A stretch of DNA of 64,000 nucleotides from Gymnogyps californianus (lineage: Eukaryota > Chordata > Aves > Accipitriformes > Cathartidae): positions 204,557,494 through 204,621,493 of the forward strand of contig NC_059471.1 in NCBI RefSeq assembly GCF_018139145.2, given 5' to 3'. Both the position numbers and the translations under genes were made by a program. The notes beneath the pieces were generated by a model. That model searched no databases and was not told the origin of the DNA. It saw only the letters and a list, made by a program, of their open reading frames with translations. The stretch's first letter is position 1; every line of letters begins with the position of its first letter. Shown here in pieces: positions 10,691-23,160 of this stretch.

Positions 10691-13600
10691 TGCAGCTCAC
10701 AGATTTTTTTTGCATTTTTAATAGCCTTAGTTAGAAAAAGAAAGGTATCACGTAAATGGCAGCAAAATACTGCAAATGCTTGGCAAAGGACAAAACTAGG
10801 GTATTTTTAGAGACAAAATCATTTTGCCAGCTGCATTTGGCATTAAAAAGGGCTATGTTAGCTGGGCATCATAATTTCATGGTTCTTTCTCAAATGAACA
10901 GAAGTAATTCCAATCCAAGGCTCCATCTGGAAACCTGAGGCGTTACCCTATCTGAGTGCTGATTTTAAACTAATTTTAAACAAACAGAACTTCAAGAGAG
11001 GAGGAACATAAAAGAAATTTTACAAAGCCAATTAATAAAATAATAATACTTAGTCAAACCTCCACCTAAGTGGGTTGCAGTTCAAGTCTACTTTGAATCC
11101 CTTTGAATCCTTTGAATACTTGGCCTCCAGCTGCCTCCCTGTATCTCCTCTCAAGCAGCTCAAGGACACTTCTTCCTTACTCACTCATGGTGACAGCAGT
11201 GACTTTCTGACCCTCTGAGACTCCAGACCAGCAGATGCAGAGAAGTGAGTGACAACAGTCATGGAGTTTGCCACATCTGGCAAGTGGTTTGCTTAGTTAG
11301 TGCTCTGCACATGCTTCGCTGTGAGCTATACGCATGCAACCAACACAGTAAAGTTCTTTGGTAGGTATATGCTGGACATCTTCATAGAGAGTGGAAGCCG
11401 TCAAAACAGTGTTAAGTGGCACCGATGGACATTTATTCATGTTTTAGAGTAGTATTTCTCAGCCTACTAAATGAAAGACCACTGAAACTGAAAAGAATCC
11501 ACACACCATCCTGTACAGTGTTGCCGTAATTGTATTCATTTGCAATCAGTTAAAAGCTCGTTGCATTTTGAATGCCCAACCATTGCTTTTCTTCTACACC
11601 ATTGTTTGCTTCCTTGCATATACATTGATTTTGTTGTAGAGGGGTAGTTTGTAAGTCCCCCTTGTGTTTTTACGAACAGATAAAGAAAAGTACACTATGC
11701 TGCAAAAAAAGTTGTTCTTGGGCTGATGGTTTCAACGACCCCTGCAATCAGGGAGGGACATCTGCATATTGCACGGGAGCTCAATGCATCCTCAGCTCTA
11801 CTTCAGAGTGAGAAACAAAAGAGTCAAGATTTAGATTTTCACTCTGATCTGAAGTCACTAGTCAAAAATCCAAAATCAAGAAATAGGCCTTGAAAGCCAT
11901 GAGATTTTTAAAAGAAGATTGTTTGTTTGTTTTTTTAATTATTATTTGGCCATACGTACTCTATGTGAAGCAACCAGCTTTTCCCACTCTCCCGAAATCA
12001 TTCAGAAAGGTAAACCAACCTTTTGCTGCTGCAGAAATTCCTGTCATTACACACACTTGCCACATCTTTCACTTTGGTGTCAAACTCCTGTTTTCACCAG
12101 AAATCTGCCAGTTTACCAGCAGCCTACTAGTTTTCAGGTACCTGGCATTCCAGGTAACCAACCACCCGGAAATCCTGGGTGAGTCAGCAATGCATATGGA
12201 ACCCACCCTCAAGCCATCCTCAAGCTATCCTCAAGCCATCCTCCCGGCTTTGAGTGCCGAACAGCTTCCTTAACAGCTCTCACTGCCAGCTCCTCTCACA
12301 GAAAGTGGGCATTTGAGGCACAAAGGGGACTTCTCCCCAGATCCACAGTCAATGCTTGTGAGAGGGTTGGTAATTATTGTTTTACAGCTGGCTCCAGCTC
12401 CCACTAAAATCCATGGCATGCAAAAGGAATTGCAAGAATTGTTTTGTTGTTCTTAGAATGTAATAAATAAGTCCTTGGCTGTCGTTTTTCTGGAGTTGTG
12501 CACTATCTGCACCATTCAACAAGTTCTGTATAGCAATTTAATATATACATAGTATATTTCTATATGTGCATAATACTTTATTTCTTTCTATATATGTAAA
12601 GAATCAAAAAACAAAGTAGCACTTAAGCCATCTCTATGTTAGCCCCTACCAACTAATTCCATATTTCTCATCATTTATGTTTTATTTTGTGCAACAGCCT
12701 GTGCCATCCAGTTGCCTCTGTTTTTCGTGAGCTATTGATGCCACAGGTACTGTCACTGCTGTGATAGATGTGAGCTATCTGTAGGCAAAGTGCGAGCATT
12801 GATTTGTGTGCAGATGAATGAGCTGTGCGGGGGGCAGTTGTTGGCGGTGTGTCTGTACACAGTGGAGAGACCTTCCTGTGACAGCCTTCTATGTGCATGG
12901 CATATGCAGTAGTACAGATCCCGCCCAGAGAAAACGGCTAGGCAGACCTGGTTGCAGCCTTCCACCCCAGGGTTAGCAGGGCAGTACTTCCTTTTTCCCT
13001 CTTTGCCTCTTCATACGACCCACATCTGAGGTGAAACCAGCTAACCAATCTGCTACATTACATCAAGGTCCCATATCCCCAACATACAAAAGTCTAAATA
13101 CGGAGTCAAGTCTACATGCACACACAAAAAACAAGCTCTCCTACCCTTTCTGGACACACTCCTACACAGGCTTCCCGTCTCTCCTATGTAGAGATGTAGG
13201 TTTTTATGTAGGTTTTGCTTGCCAAGCTCTTCCACATCAGCTTCAGGCTGACCTAGCCAATCCCTAATTAATCTCTGGCAGCCAAAGATGCAATTATGCC
13301 CTGCAAGGACAACCTCTCCACAGTGAGGCTGTGTGGAGATGCATTTGCATTGTTGGTGTTTGTTAAGGACCATCAGATCTAGTGTACTCCAACATCCCAT
13401 AGTAAGTCCTTTTAGCAACAGTCCCCCTTGGTTTGCATAGCACTGCAGAGTGACATTCTTCTGTTGAAAGCCTTAGTGGGTTCTGCAACAGGGCCAATTG
13501 CTTAATCCTTCACCTGTGATGGGTTTAGGAGGGGCTGATTCCCATGGGCTGGGCTGTCTGGGTTCCTCTGATCACTGTCTGGCCTTGCTGTGTATTTGGG

Positions 13601-16600
13601 TTAGCGGTTAACCAGACAGCCCCACCGTGTTAGCTGGGACTCACCACCTAACAAAAGTCCAGGCTTCCTGACCATCCTTAAAACACTAAACTGTGAGCTT
13701 CCATTCTAGCCCAGGGCTGAAGAAAGCCAGCTGGCTCTACTAGCAGAAATATTCTGATGTGAGAAAGGAAGTGGCCTAAGCTCAGATCTTGACCCTGTAG
13801 GTAGCATGTATGTTAACAACATTTGGATGCCTGAAGCTGTTTTCCCCTCCATGCTTCGAAGATCTCTTAGCAGGTCTTATGGTTTTGCCTCTCTCTCTAT
13901 TCCCTAATGCCAAGCTGCTCCGCTATAAGACAACCTCTCATTTATGAGAAACCTTTTAGTGCAGTAATCAATGTTGCATGTTCAAGAGATACCTGAAGCT
14001 GTAAGCCCAGAGTTTTGGTCAATATTAAGAAGTTTGCAAAATTGTGTAATTATGTGTGTAATTAGCTAAGAAGAGAGGTTACCATACCTAGGCAGAACAG
14101 CCAGACAATGCATCAACACAGCAAGTGTGTCACACAAGTCTGTGCTGGCCAGCCCGGAACACGGCACTGGTTAGTCTTGAGTTCTGCCAGTAGGCAGAAC
14201 ATCTCAAGACCAACCAACCCAACATACTTAACCCCATCAGAGGCCTCCAAGAGCATCAGAAAACCCTGTCTACCCATACATGCTGTCTACATAGGCAAGC
14301 ATAGTGGGTTGGAAATTGAAACTGTCAGTTGCTCATGGAGAGACTCTCCCAAGAGATCTTTTCACCACTAACTTTGCTTGATGCTGTTGCCTTCAGAAAG
14401 ACCCCAGAAGACATTTCCTGGAAACCTGAAGGAGTGTATTTAACTTTTGCTGATCCAGGAAATCATGTTTATTTCCTGGAATGCTGTTGTATGTAATGGC
14501 CAGAATTTGCTGTTGTCACTGACTTTTCCTTGTTGTTCTTTGCTTTAGGGATAGTCAGCTGGACTCATGTAGTTGTCCAGACTGTAGGCATCTACATCTC
14601 AGCAAATGACCCTAGAGTCCCTTTATAGTCAATAGAAACCTAGACAATAAAGTCAATATCATGATTCATCTCATCCTAAAGCAGAAGGTTACTTCTTATC
14701 AGATTAATTACCCCCTACATTAATTAATTGCCACTGACTACACTGACTAGACTGCCATTGGCTCTAGTGGGACCATAGACAATTGGCCATATGTGGACAC
14801 ATACACATCCCATTGAGATTTCCCTGTTTTCATGATAGGCTTTTACCAGCCACACTGTCCACGTTGACAGGAGAGAACCTCTATTTCACCTGCTTGCAAT
14901 GCACTGTCCTGACTTTCAGACCATCTTCTGTTCACAGCAGTTTGGCCTTCGGCCTGCAGGACTGGGCTGTCTTGGACTTGGTGAAGGTAGACCTCATTGT
15001 CTTGTCCATTGTGGTAGGACAAGATAAGGTCCGCTGCAGTTTTTGAACAATATCTTCTTTCTGCTGTTTTCCTCAGCTCCAGCTGACCTTCATGCTTCCT
15101 TTTCATTCTTCACCCTCCAGCCTCGAGCCTACTGCAGCTCCTGAAGTAATTTCTGACCCAGCTGCATCTCTTAGCGTGCAGGGGTGTCAATGCCTATATG
15201 CATATCTGTCTTCCTTAATGTAAATTCCATCTGTGTTTCCTTGCCTATATTTTGCCATGTTGATGTTAAGTGTGAGGTTCGACACTCCAGCTTCAGTGGG
15301 GCCACAACTGCAGCTAAGAAACACACATGCGGTGCAGCAGCCATTCCTCCTCGTATGGAGGAGGCTGAGGGGACTGTGAGAGAGATTTCAGCCCATATGA
15401 TCAGTTCTCAGTCAGTGATCTGTGGGCAGCAAGGCTATCCAAAGCAATCTGTAGCTTCCCTGGAGTCATGTCTCATTTGCTGTGTTTACAACCAAGAATT
15501 CTGTAAGGATTCGGGCTGTCTGGATTTTTGAGAGTTAACACAGCAGCTTATGTTACACTGTTTGGGTACTATTACTTTACATGTATGGTGTTGGCAAATA
15601 TAGACCCATATATTTGGCTATAATGTAGAACAATAAGGAATCAGGCAGAGCTCATTTTTCTCTCCTGGCCCTTTCATACCCATTTCTGCTGACCCATCTT
15701 CCTCCACTGTCCAGCAGTCATTCTTTGTCTTCTGACTGTATTTGATCACTCTTTTTTCAGTGCAGTTTCCCGTTTGATTTCCTTTTACAGAAACATGTGT
15801 ACCCTGACATCGTAGACAACTACTGCAATCCCAGCTGTCTGAGCACTGATTTTTCTGTCTCTGAACTTGTGAACCATATTAAAAATTCAGGATTTATTGC
15901 AGTTGTTTCAAGAATTCCTGACAGACAGATGAGCATGATTTCAGAGGAAATAACTCCTCTGTAGTCAGCCTGTCTTGTATTCCCCTTGGCACTCCCTGGG
16001 CTTGAAAATATTAAAAGTGAAGGAAAAATGGCTCACAGTTAAAGCGGATTAATGAGACTGCATGTCTTTTTGGCATGCATGGAAACCACATGCAATTGAA
16101 TACCAGTACCTTCTCAGTAGCACTAAGCAAATCTATTTTGAGATTATTCCTCTTGGAGGAACTATGTGAATTCCTCCCGTAACACCACAGCCAGCCTCTT
16201 AAACCCATAAAGGTCTTTCACTACTTATCACCTGCTTCGATGGTACTGGTAGACAGCTTTGCAGTTACTTTGGATTGCCTCTGAAGAGTGTGGCAGAGGG
16301 CTGTATGCCTGTATCAAAGGGTGAACTCTGCGTGTGACTGTTGTATTGGGTTGCAGACAGGTCCTCAGCCGGGGAAGGCGACTGGCACTTCACTAAAAGG
16401 CTGTCACTTAGGTGTCCTTCAGCAGGTAAGGGAGGACCGTTCTCTCTGCTCTACTGGCCTGCTCCTATGGGACATTGTTTACCCCTGGTCTCATAAAGGG
16501 AATCAGGACCACATCTCAGGGTGGAAGCAGCAGCATCCCATTCCCAAGCTTGTGTTCCCCTCTTGCCAGGTGATCAACGGGAAAGTAAGAAAGCTCAAGT

Positions 16601-18249
16601 CCAACCAGAGCACTGAAAAAGCCCACCTAAGTGCCCAGGAGATGTGCCCAGGAGATCTCGGATGCTAACTTGAGGTCTTGGGCTGGTTCTTTGATAGAAC
16701 CACCTGCAAGAGCTCTGAGCACATGAGCACCATATCTAGAGCCAGCCGATAAGAGACCGAACGTGCCAGCCACGTGTGCTTGTACTACCTCGCAGTAATT
16801 TGCTGAGATTAGGGCTTTTCTCAGAGAATGAACACACATTTTTAGGGCAGTTCCGAATGAATAGCTCTGTGTGTGCTCTCTCCTGGTGATGACTGAGGAA
16901 TGAGGAGCTCTTTTCCTCAAGCATTTTCTACTGATGAGCCTAAATTAGTCCTCTCTGAGCCCTCTGCGGCTGTCACAGGACTGACAGAGCTAGCTCCAAG
17001 ACTGGATCAAGCTTGATTTGATTGAGTGAGGGGAGAGGGAAGGAGGAGCCGAACTGCACAGCTATGCTGTGCTGTGTGATACCTTACCTGACTGTGCTCT
17101 ATTACTGGGTGTCCCATGAACTGCACAATCCCGTCTATCCCTGCTAGTTCAGAGTTAACATGAACATATCTGTGCCATATAATCACCTCAGTGACTGCAG
17201 CGGAGGCATTCCCTAGGTCTGACTGTGCTGATGAGACAATATTCAAACACAAGGCTCGGTGGGATCTCTGTGGTACTTGGCACAGGAATTGCCAAGGGAA
17301 TGCTCTTCAGTTTTGTCAACAAAAAAATTGAGTTTACTGAAATGAATTTATTTCATCAAATTTGAAACTGTCATATATAACCATTTTGATCAGAAAAATT
17401 ATCATCAGTCAAAGCTATGTCTAATTTCTACGTGTGGTTTGTATCAAGTGCTTGAAAAATGATTGCTTTTCAGCTGGAAATTAGAGGCATGTGATAGATT
17501 TGAAACGTTGATTAGTGCAAAGGTACCAGGTGCCTCTTTGCCCTTGCTGTACACTGCTCTGTTAACTGCAGTGGTTCAGGCTTTCTGCTGTTTCTACAGA
17601 CTGAATTGATGCTGCCTGACCCCACAGAGGCAGGGTTTTCTGAAGAAGGGAGTGTGGAGAGAAGAAGCCATCCTGTGTTCCTCACGGTGGGGGTGGACAC
17701 AGGCGCTTGTGGGAGGTGGGAGTATGGACAGTGCTGGGCAGATCCAGGGCTCCAGTTTTTCATGCAAAGAGAAGAGGGTGTTTTAACCTCTCCTTCACTG
17801 TGCCCTGTCCCACTCCATATTCACTATTGTAACTGCTGACAGGTAAATGGAGGAAAACAGTGGTGAGTTTTCACCAAAATCTTCACTTTTTTGGCTATAT
17901 TGGCATCATTCAGTACTATCAGTTAAATCTGTTTTGTTTGATGATTACAGGCTGCAGATGCCTTACCAGTTTCTGTTTAGATTTACTTTTCATCATAATG
18001 GATATCTTGTCTGACAGGGGTCCCAGTGGCTGTGTATGGCATGTTTGAGGTTTCTGTGTTAAAAAAGAACAAAGACAGAAAAGAAGCAAACAGCAGGGAG
18101 ACAAACCCAGGACAGGGCAAGGGAGACACCAGCAACTGTATTAGGCCAAGCTGTAAGGAGACATAAAAGAAGAAAGTCAGTCCTTGAACACAGCAATCAC
18201 TGTTAAGTTGAATAAGGCTCATGTAGGAGACATTTGCTGAATGTGACTG
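10691..18249. other. Intergenic DNA, no gene recognised
   Basis: Single-copy sequence with chance open frames only. It has small tandem arrays (an ATCCTCAAGCC-like 12-base unit at about 12208-12243), an AT-rich TATATA stretch at about 12538-12600, and an 11-bp inverted repeat (13551-13561 with 13612-13622). Confidence 0.55.
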
Positions 18250-18640
18250 CCATCCTGGTATTCACCTCATCTTGCACTTTTAAATCCCTCTCCCAGAGTT
18301 AAGCTTTCATATTGTTGTCAGACTGATCAACAGATATGCGTGCATTGTATTACCAGGCCATCTTTGTGCTGCCTATGAAATATCAGCAGGCTTTGTCCCT
18401 TCCTAAGAGGGGAGGATTTTGAATTGCTTTGACTTCTCAGGGCTGGATTATTGCAATTCTTTGTTTGCAGGAGTCACCAACCGTGTTATCTCCCAAATGC
18501 AGCTGATACAGGATGCAGCAGCTCACAGTCTTATGTGCACTCGGTTGTTTCAACATAATGTTCCCATTTTAAAGTCTCTGTGCTGGCTTCTGGTGAAATT
18601 TCATGTCAAGTTCAAAGTCCTGCTACTAGTGTAGAATGTG
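18250..18640 (+). mobile_element. Ancient L2-like LINE remnant (reverse transcriptase part), plus strand
   Basis: An open frame at 18419-18634 encodes 71 residues. It contains LDYCNSLFAGVTNRVISQMQ, then LIQDAAAHSLMCTR, and ends LKSLCWLLVKFHVKFKVLLL. These match in order the RLDYCNSLLAGLP, QLIQNAAARLLT and LHWLPV(R/K)FRI(D/E)FKILLL blocks that are hallmarks of the end of L2-clade reverse transcriptases. The copy is old but still open over this segment. Sequence from about 18250 may be the preceding part with broken frames. The bird has no active L2, so I treat it as a fossil and not a gene. Confidence 0.8.
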
Positions 18641-18761
18641 TTGGATGTTACACCAGTTCCCTTTGCTGTCTGGTAGCATGTTCCTCACTGCTCAGCAAGA
18701 TCCTAATTATTATTGTAAGGGTATGTGAAAGGAGAACGCACCTGCTCCCTGAAGGGTGTCT

Positions 18762-19024
18762 GGTCAAGGACCTTCCTGATGCAAAAGGGGATGATAAGAA
18801 AAGGAGGAAGCCACAAGCAAGAGGGCACAGAGACCCAAACCTAACCAACAACCGATACAGGAGGCAGTGATGGGAGTCAGTCACACTTCTTGATAAGGAT
18901 ATGTGGATATAATAATGTTTATTTCAGTAAGATTATCTGATCCTGGACCTTGTCAAATAGGATGATAAGGAAAAAGGGGGAAGCCATAAACCAAATAGAC
19001 AGAGACTCAAACCTGGCAGACAAA
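18762..19024. repeat. Diverged direct repeat pair, unknown family
   Basis: Copy one (about 18762-18851) and copy two (about 18938-19024) share the order GGACCTT, then GGATGATAAG, then GGAAGCCA, then CAGAGAC and CAAACCT, with substitutions and small gaps. The spacing is about 175 bases. I do not recognise the family. Confidence 0.65.
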
Positions 19025-22000
19025 TGCAATGGAGAAAAAGACAAGAAACCAACCTTGATGTGAGCAGCCAGCAAGGCAGCCTGGTTAGAAGGGGAAAATT
19101 ACTAAACAGAAGAAATTGTCTACTAAAAAAATACTGACAAAGAAAAGCATGCCAGCCTGGAGCCGCGAGTCTGGGAACCAGAAACAGTGCCGAAAAGTGC
19201 CGCTGGCCTCTTGGAAGTGCAGCCAGGGTACCTACAAACTGGAGACCTGGGAAGGGGCAGGCAAAATCACGGTCCCTCCTCCCATCTGTGTGATGTACTT
19301 ATGCTCCCTGCATGTAGCATCCATTTCTCGTGTTTGGTACTGACCCAGCATCTAAAATTGCAACAGCTGAGGTACTATGGGGGTACGTATCCATCCCTAT
19401 CCCAAAATACCTCAGGATGTCTCAGCTTGCTCTAACTTTCTGTCTTGCCTCTGCTTTTTTTGTTTTGTTATTCTTTGCCACTTGAATGATATAAAAAGTT
19501 ATCAAAAGGTAGCTCTGACAGACACATTTAGAAGGGAAAGGTCAAAAATACTCTCCTGTCTCCCCCACCTCGATCAGCAATTAATTCAGCTTCTGCAGTG
19601 TGCTGCCTGGTTTTGCCATAGCTCCTTCATTTGTGCCCTTGATACCCAATGTTTACGAGCAATGACACAGGCCTGTGACATTTAGCTGCTGAAATCAGCC
19701 CAAATTGAATGCATTCAGCCAAGTGCAGCGGAGGCTGAGACCCTATGGAAAGCTCAGAATGATGTGCTCAGAGCAGTCGTTCAGACTTTGCCATGCGTGA
19801 AATACCCTTTTATCAAAAAGACTTCCATCCTCCTCCCCAAACCCTACCAAAATACCTGCAAACATTGAAGCAAATGGCAGGTGACCTCTTCACTCCAGGG
19901 AAACGGTCCTCCCTTGCTTTCAGTACCACATAACTGATGAAATGGCAGCTCAGCCTTTTCTTTCTAAATTGCATCATTTTTCTCTAAATTACTTCCTTCT
20001 CTTTGTGGGGGGAAGTATGGAAGTCATTTTGCATATTTGCAAATATTTCTAAGCAATATGGGGCTAACGCTCCTCAAAGCATCCTGAAAGCTTGAACTGT
20101 TGTTACTGGAGACACAGCAAGAAAGCTTGAGAATAGTTGGGGATACACTAGGACTGTGTCTTAACACACAGGCATAGTGTCTTGCTGATGAACAAGCTAT
20201 TTAATACCCACAAAGATGTTCCCCTTTTGAGTTATTCAGTTCTTCAGATTACTATAGAAACACAACTAATCTTTTCAGAGGCCTGGTCTGAAAGAGGAAA
20301 GAGAGAAGGGGAAAGACATTGATGTATGGGAAGAAAGAAAGAGCTGAATGCCATATATTGCCTTAAAAACTGGTCTATAGTTTTATTATGTTTCAAAGTT
20401 ATCTTAAGATGATTCTTAATGCCTAGCAAATGACTATCTCCCACTCCTAGAGAGATAGTTACTGACTTCCTTGCTGCGGTTGTCTGAAATAGATTGATCA
20501 TGGATGATTACTTATTATATTTAAAAGTTATTTGGCTCTGTGTCCTAGCCAGAACAGAAACCAGTATTCTACGTTTGAATGTGTATTGCTTGTATAAGAG
20601 ATAATAAGATTAGAAGCAAAAAGGTGCAAAACGATGTCAATAGCCTGAGACAGAAGAGTAGCTTATACCTTTGAATGCACTAAACCCAAAACAAACCAGT
20701 GGTGGCACTGCTTTTTTTTTTTAAACCACCTACTAAAATCTAGAAATTTGGAGTTGGATTCCTAAACCCAATGGAAATTAAAATCCAGCCCCGTGCTGTA
20801 GAGGTGGCACAGCTGAGCAGGGCAGGCACTCTTCCCCCCATCCCTGCATCCCTCTCACAAAACCATTCAGCCTCTCCAGTCCAGTTGTCAATCTCAGTCT
20901 GTTCTTTCCCGAATCCCACTCCTAATTTGTGTTACCAGAGAAGTGAACTTATTTCCCTGTGAATTATAGACTATGGACCAGGGCTGGATGCCTTGCTAGA
21001 AGATAGGGTTTTGCGAAACACAGCTAAGTCCAATGCCAGTAAACTTCTATGGGTCAGTTCTAGAGGAGGCGAGACTAGACCATTCAGCTGTTTCCTCTCC
21101 ATACTCTGGATTTTCTCTCTCTTTCCCCTTGCATCCTCAACTCTTTTAAATTCATTTATTTGGGTTATTTAAAAAAAAAATATCTTTCTCTACGTAGCTT
21201 GACCCACTTGCCACATATTCTCTTTCTGTTCTCTGCTGTTGCTTCACCGTCTCTTGCTTTCTCCCCTGAGGATGTAAGGAGGAACTAAAGACTTTGAATT
21301 GTTTTCATTTGACTTTCCGTTGCATATTTATGCTTTTGCTAGATACAAAGATTTAGCTCATAAATTAGTGTTCCCCTTTATATTTAGGGGAATTGCACTG
21401 TACTATGTGATCATGTATGTCTTGGAGATGATTTGCCAAATAAACTTAGATGACATAATTACAAACACACACTGTTACCCAATCCAGCCACCACTATAAC
21501 CAAAGGAGAAAGTATTTCTCATTTTATGGACACGTATTCCAAAACCTCTGAATATAAGGGCTGGAGACAATCCAGAATTGTTGCCCTCGGAGCAGTAATA
21601 GCCCTTGGTCAGGTACAGAAATCAGAACCAAGAGCACAGAGTGATGGGAAGCCAGGGTGCCCTCTAAACTAAACTTGTATCTATTTCTTAGGTCTTGTCA
21701 CAACTAGAATTCACACGATGTTATCCATACTGACTTAGGTACAGCAATACCATCCTCTTAATGTGGAGACAGCTTTCAATATCATCGGGGAAATAACGAT
21801 TCTGGCAGAATAGGCACCCACACATCCAGAATATGCATCGATAGTAGGTTTTTAGTGATAAAACTGCATCAGTTTACAAGAAAATCATACTGGTCCAGTT
21901 CTAAGTCTTTCTGAGGTAATTGCTTTGGGAACTGAAAGCAATGGAAGACAAACTATACTCTAAATATTTTCTGACAGGAAAGGTTTCTAATCATTCAGGA

Positions 22001-22569
22001 GAAGAGACAGGCATCACCATCTCAGATTATGCAGTTTCCGAGTAATCACAACAACCCACCAGGGAAGAGAAGTCATTTCCCTGAGAAAGGCACCTGAACA
22101 TCTTTTCATCATTTAGCATGTACTGCTACATTTCCAGATTTATCTGGTGAAGAATGCTAATGAACTTCCTGGACTACTTGTACCCTACAACTTTGACAAC
22201 AGTGGTTTTTTAATATTAAGTAACGTGGCATATTAATTAATAATTTCCATAGGATCACTCCGAAGAAGATCACAGTTTAACTGCAAGAGCTGTTATAATA
22301 AGACGCTGGATGCAAAAATTCCTGCTCCAATCTCCCTAAAACCTAAAACGACCATGCAGATAAGTGAGAGAAGATCTGGAGGCACAGGCACCTCTTTGTG
22401 TGCTCTGGTGCAGGCAGATGCAAACTTATTTCTGCTCTGAGCCCGGAGTCAGCCCTGCGCCGTGCTAGCACGGCACTGAACCAGAGAGAAGGTGCAAGTC
22501 TCTCTTAGCAGGATGTGTGTGTGGGGGGGTGAGCCTTATCTTAACTGTAGCTGTGCAGCTTCTGCTTGG
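19025..22569. other. Intergenic DNA, no gene recognised
   Basis: Single-copy AT-rich sequence. A 16-bp perfect palindrome GCCGTGCTAGCACGGC lies at 22459-22474. No exon or repeat family is identified. Confidence 0.55.
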
Positions 22570-22718
22570 ACACAGATCAGCACAGCCCGCAAAATTCACA
22601 CCTTATGCACGAGGTAAAACCGCTGAGTGGCAGATGAGGAACAGAGCCCGATTTCCTGACCTGGGGTCTGTACTTCAGCTGATAAACCACACTGCCTCTT
22701 CTATGAGGCCTTTGGTCA
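22570..22718 (+). mobile_element. MIR-like ancient SINE
   Basis: The order of motifs follows the MIR-type SINE core and tail: ACGAGGTAAAACCGC, GAGTGGCAGATGAGGAACAG, AGCCCGATTTCCTGACC, then GATAAACCACACTGCCTCTT. This resembles the general plan of SINEs with 'agtggcagag.tgggat..gaaccc' followed by 'aaccac.a..c.actgcct'. The copy is heavily diverged. The exact subfamily is not determined. Confidence 0.6.
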
Positions 22719-23019
22719 CGCTGAGAAAAATAATAAAAATACCTGGGTTTTATTGTATTGGTTGTAGAGGAAGGACAGTTTGCTTTAACGCTGGGGTACA
22801 TTATCCTTTAAGTAGTAAATATCTATAGGGAGGCAACCTGAGTATGGAGAAATGTGTTATTATTTAAAGCTTTCCAAGACAATCGAACTCAGACAGTGGA
22901 AAGAGTTTTGAGAAGAAAATCAACTTATAAATTATAGCAATTCCACATCAGAGCAGGTGAGGAGAGATGATATTTCTTACGGATAGAGACAAGGCTTGTG
23001 TGGAGAGGTTACCTCTGCA

Positions 23020-23160
23020 TTTGACTGCCTGATGAAGCTGGAAACAGACAGAAGAGCTTTCAGGCACGAAAGCCCTTTGGGTAAAATGAAAAGCATACCC
23101 CTTTTACCCAACTTTCTGCTGGTCTAATAAGATGTTACCACCCCCTTGAAGGCCCACCTT
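23020..23160 (+). mobile_element. Tail of an ancient amniote repeat with degenerate hammerhead-like core
   Basis: CTGATGA (23029-23035) precedes GAAA (23068-23071) and a tail CTGGTCTAATAAGATGTTACC..CCCACCTTG (about 23119-23158). The tail closely follows a repeat widespread in reptiles and birds whose copies end GGTCCAATAAAAGATATTACC. In related consensus copies the CTGA.GA..stem..GAAAGC..GC layout fits a hammerhead ribozyme, as known for Penelope-like elements. Here the stem between the two core boxes pairs poorly, so activity is unlikely. The class assignment is from memory. Confidence 0.5.

Noticed and set aside
13551..13622. 11-bp inverted repeat with a 50-base loop
   Set aside because: Arms of this length at this distance are expected by chance in a window of this size.
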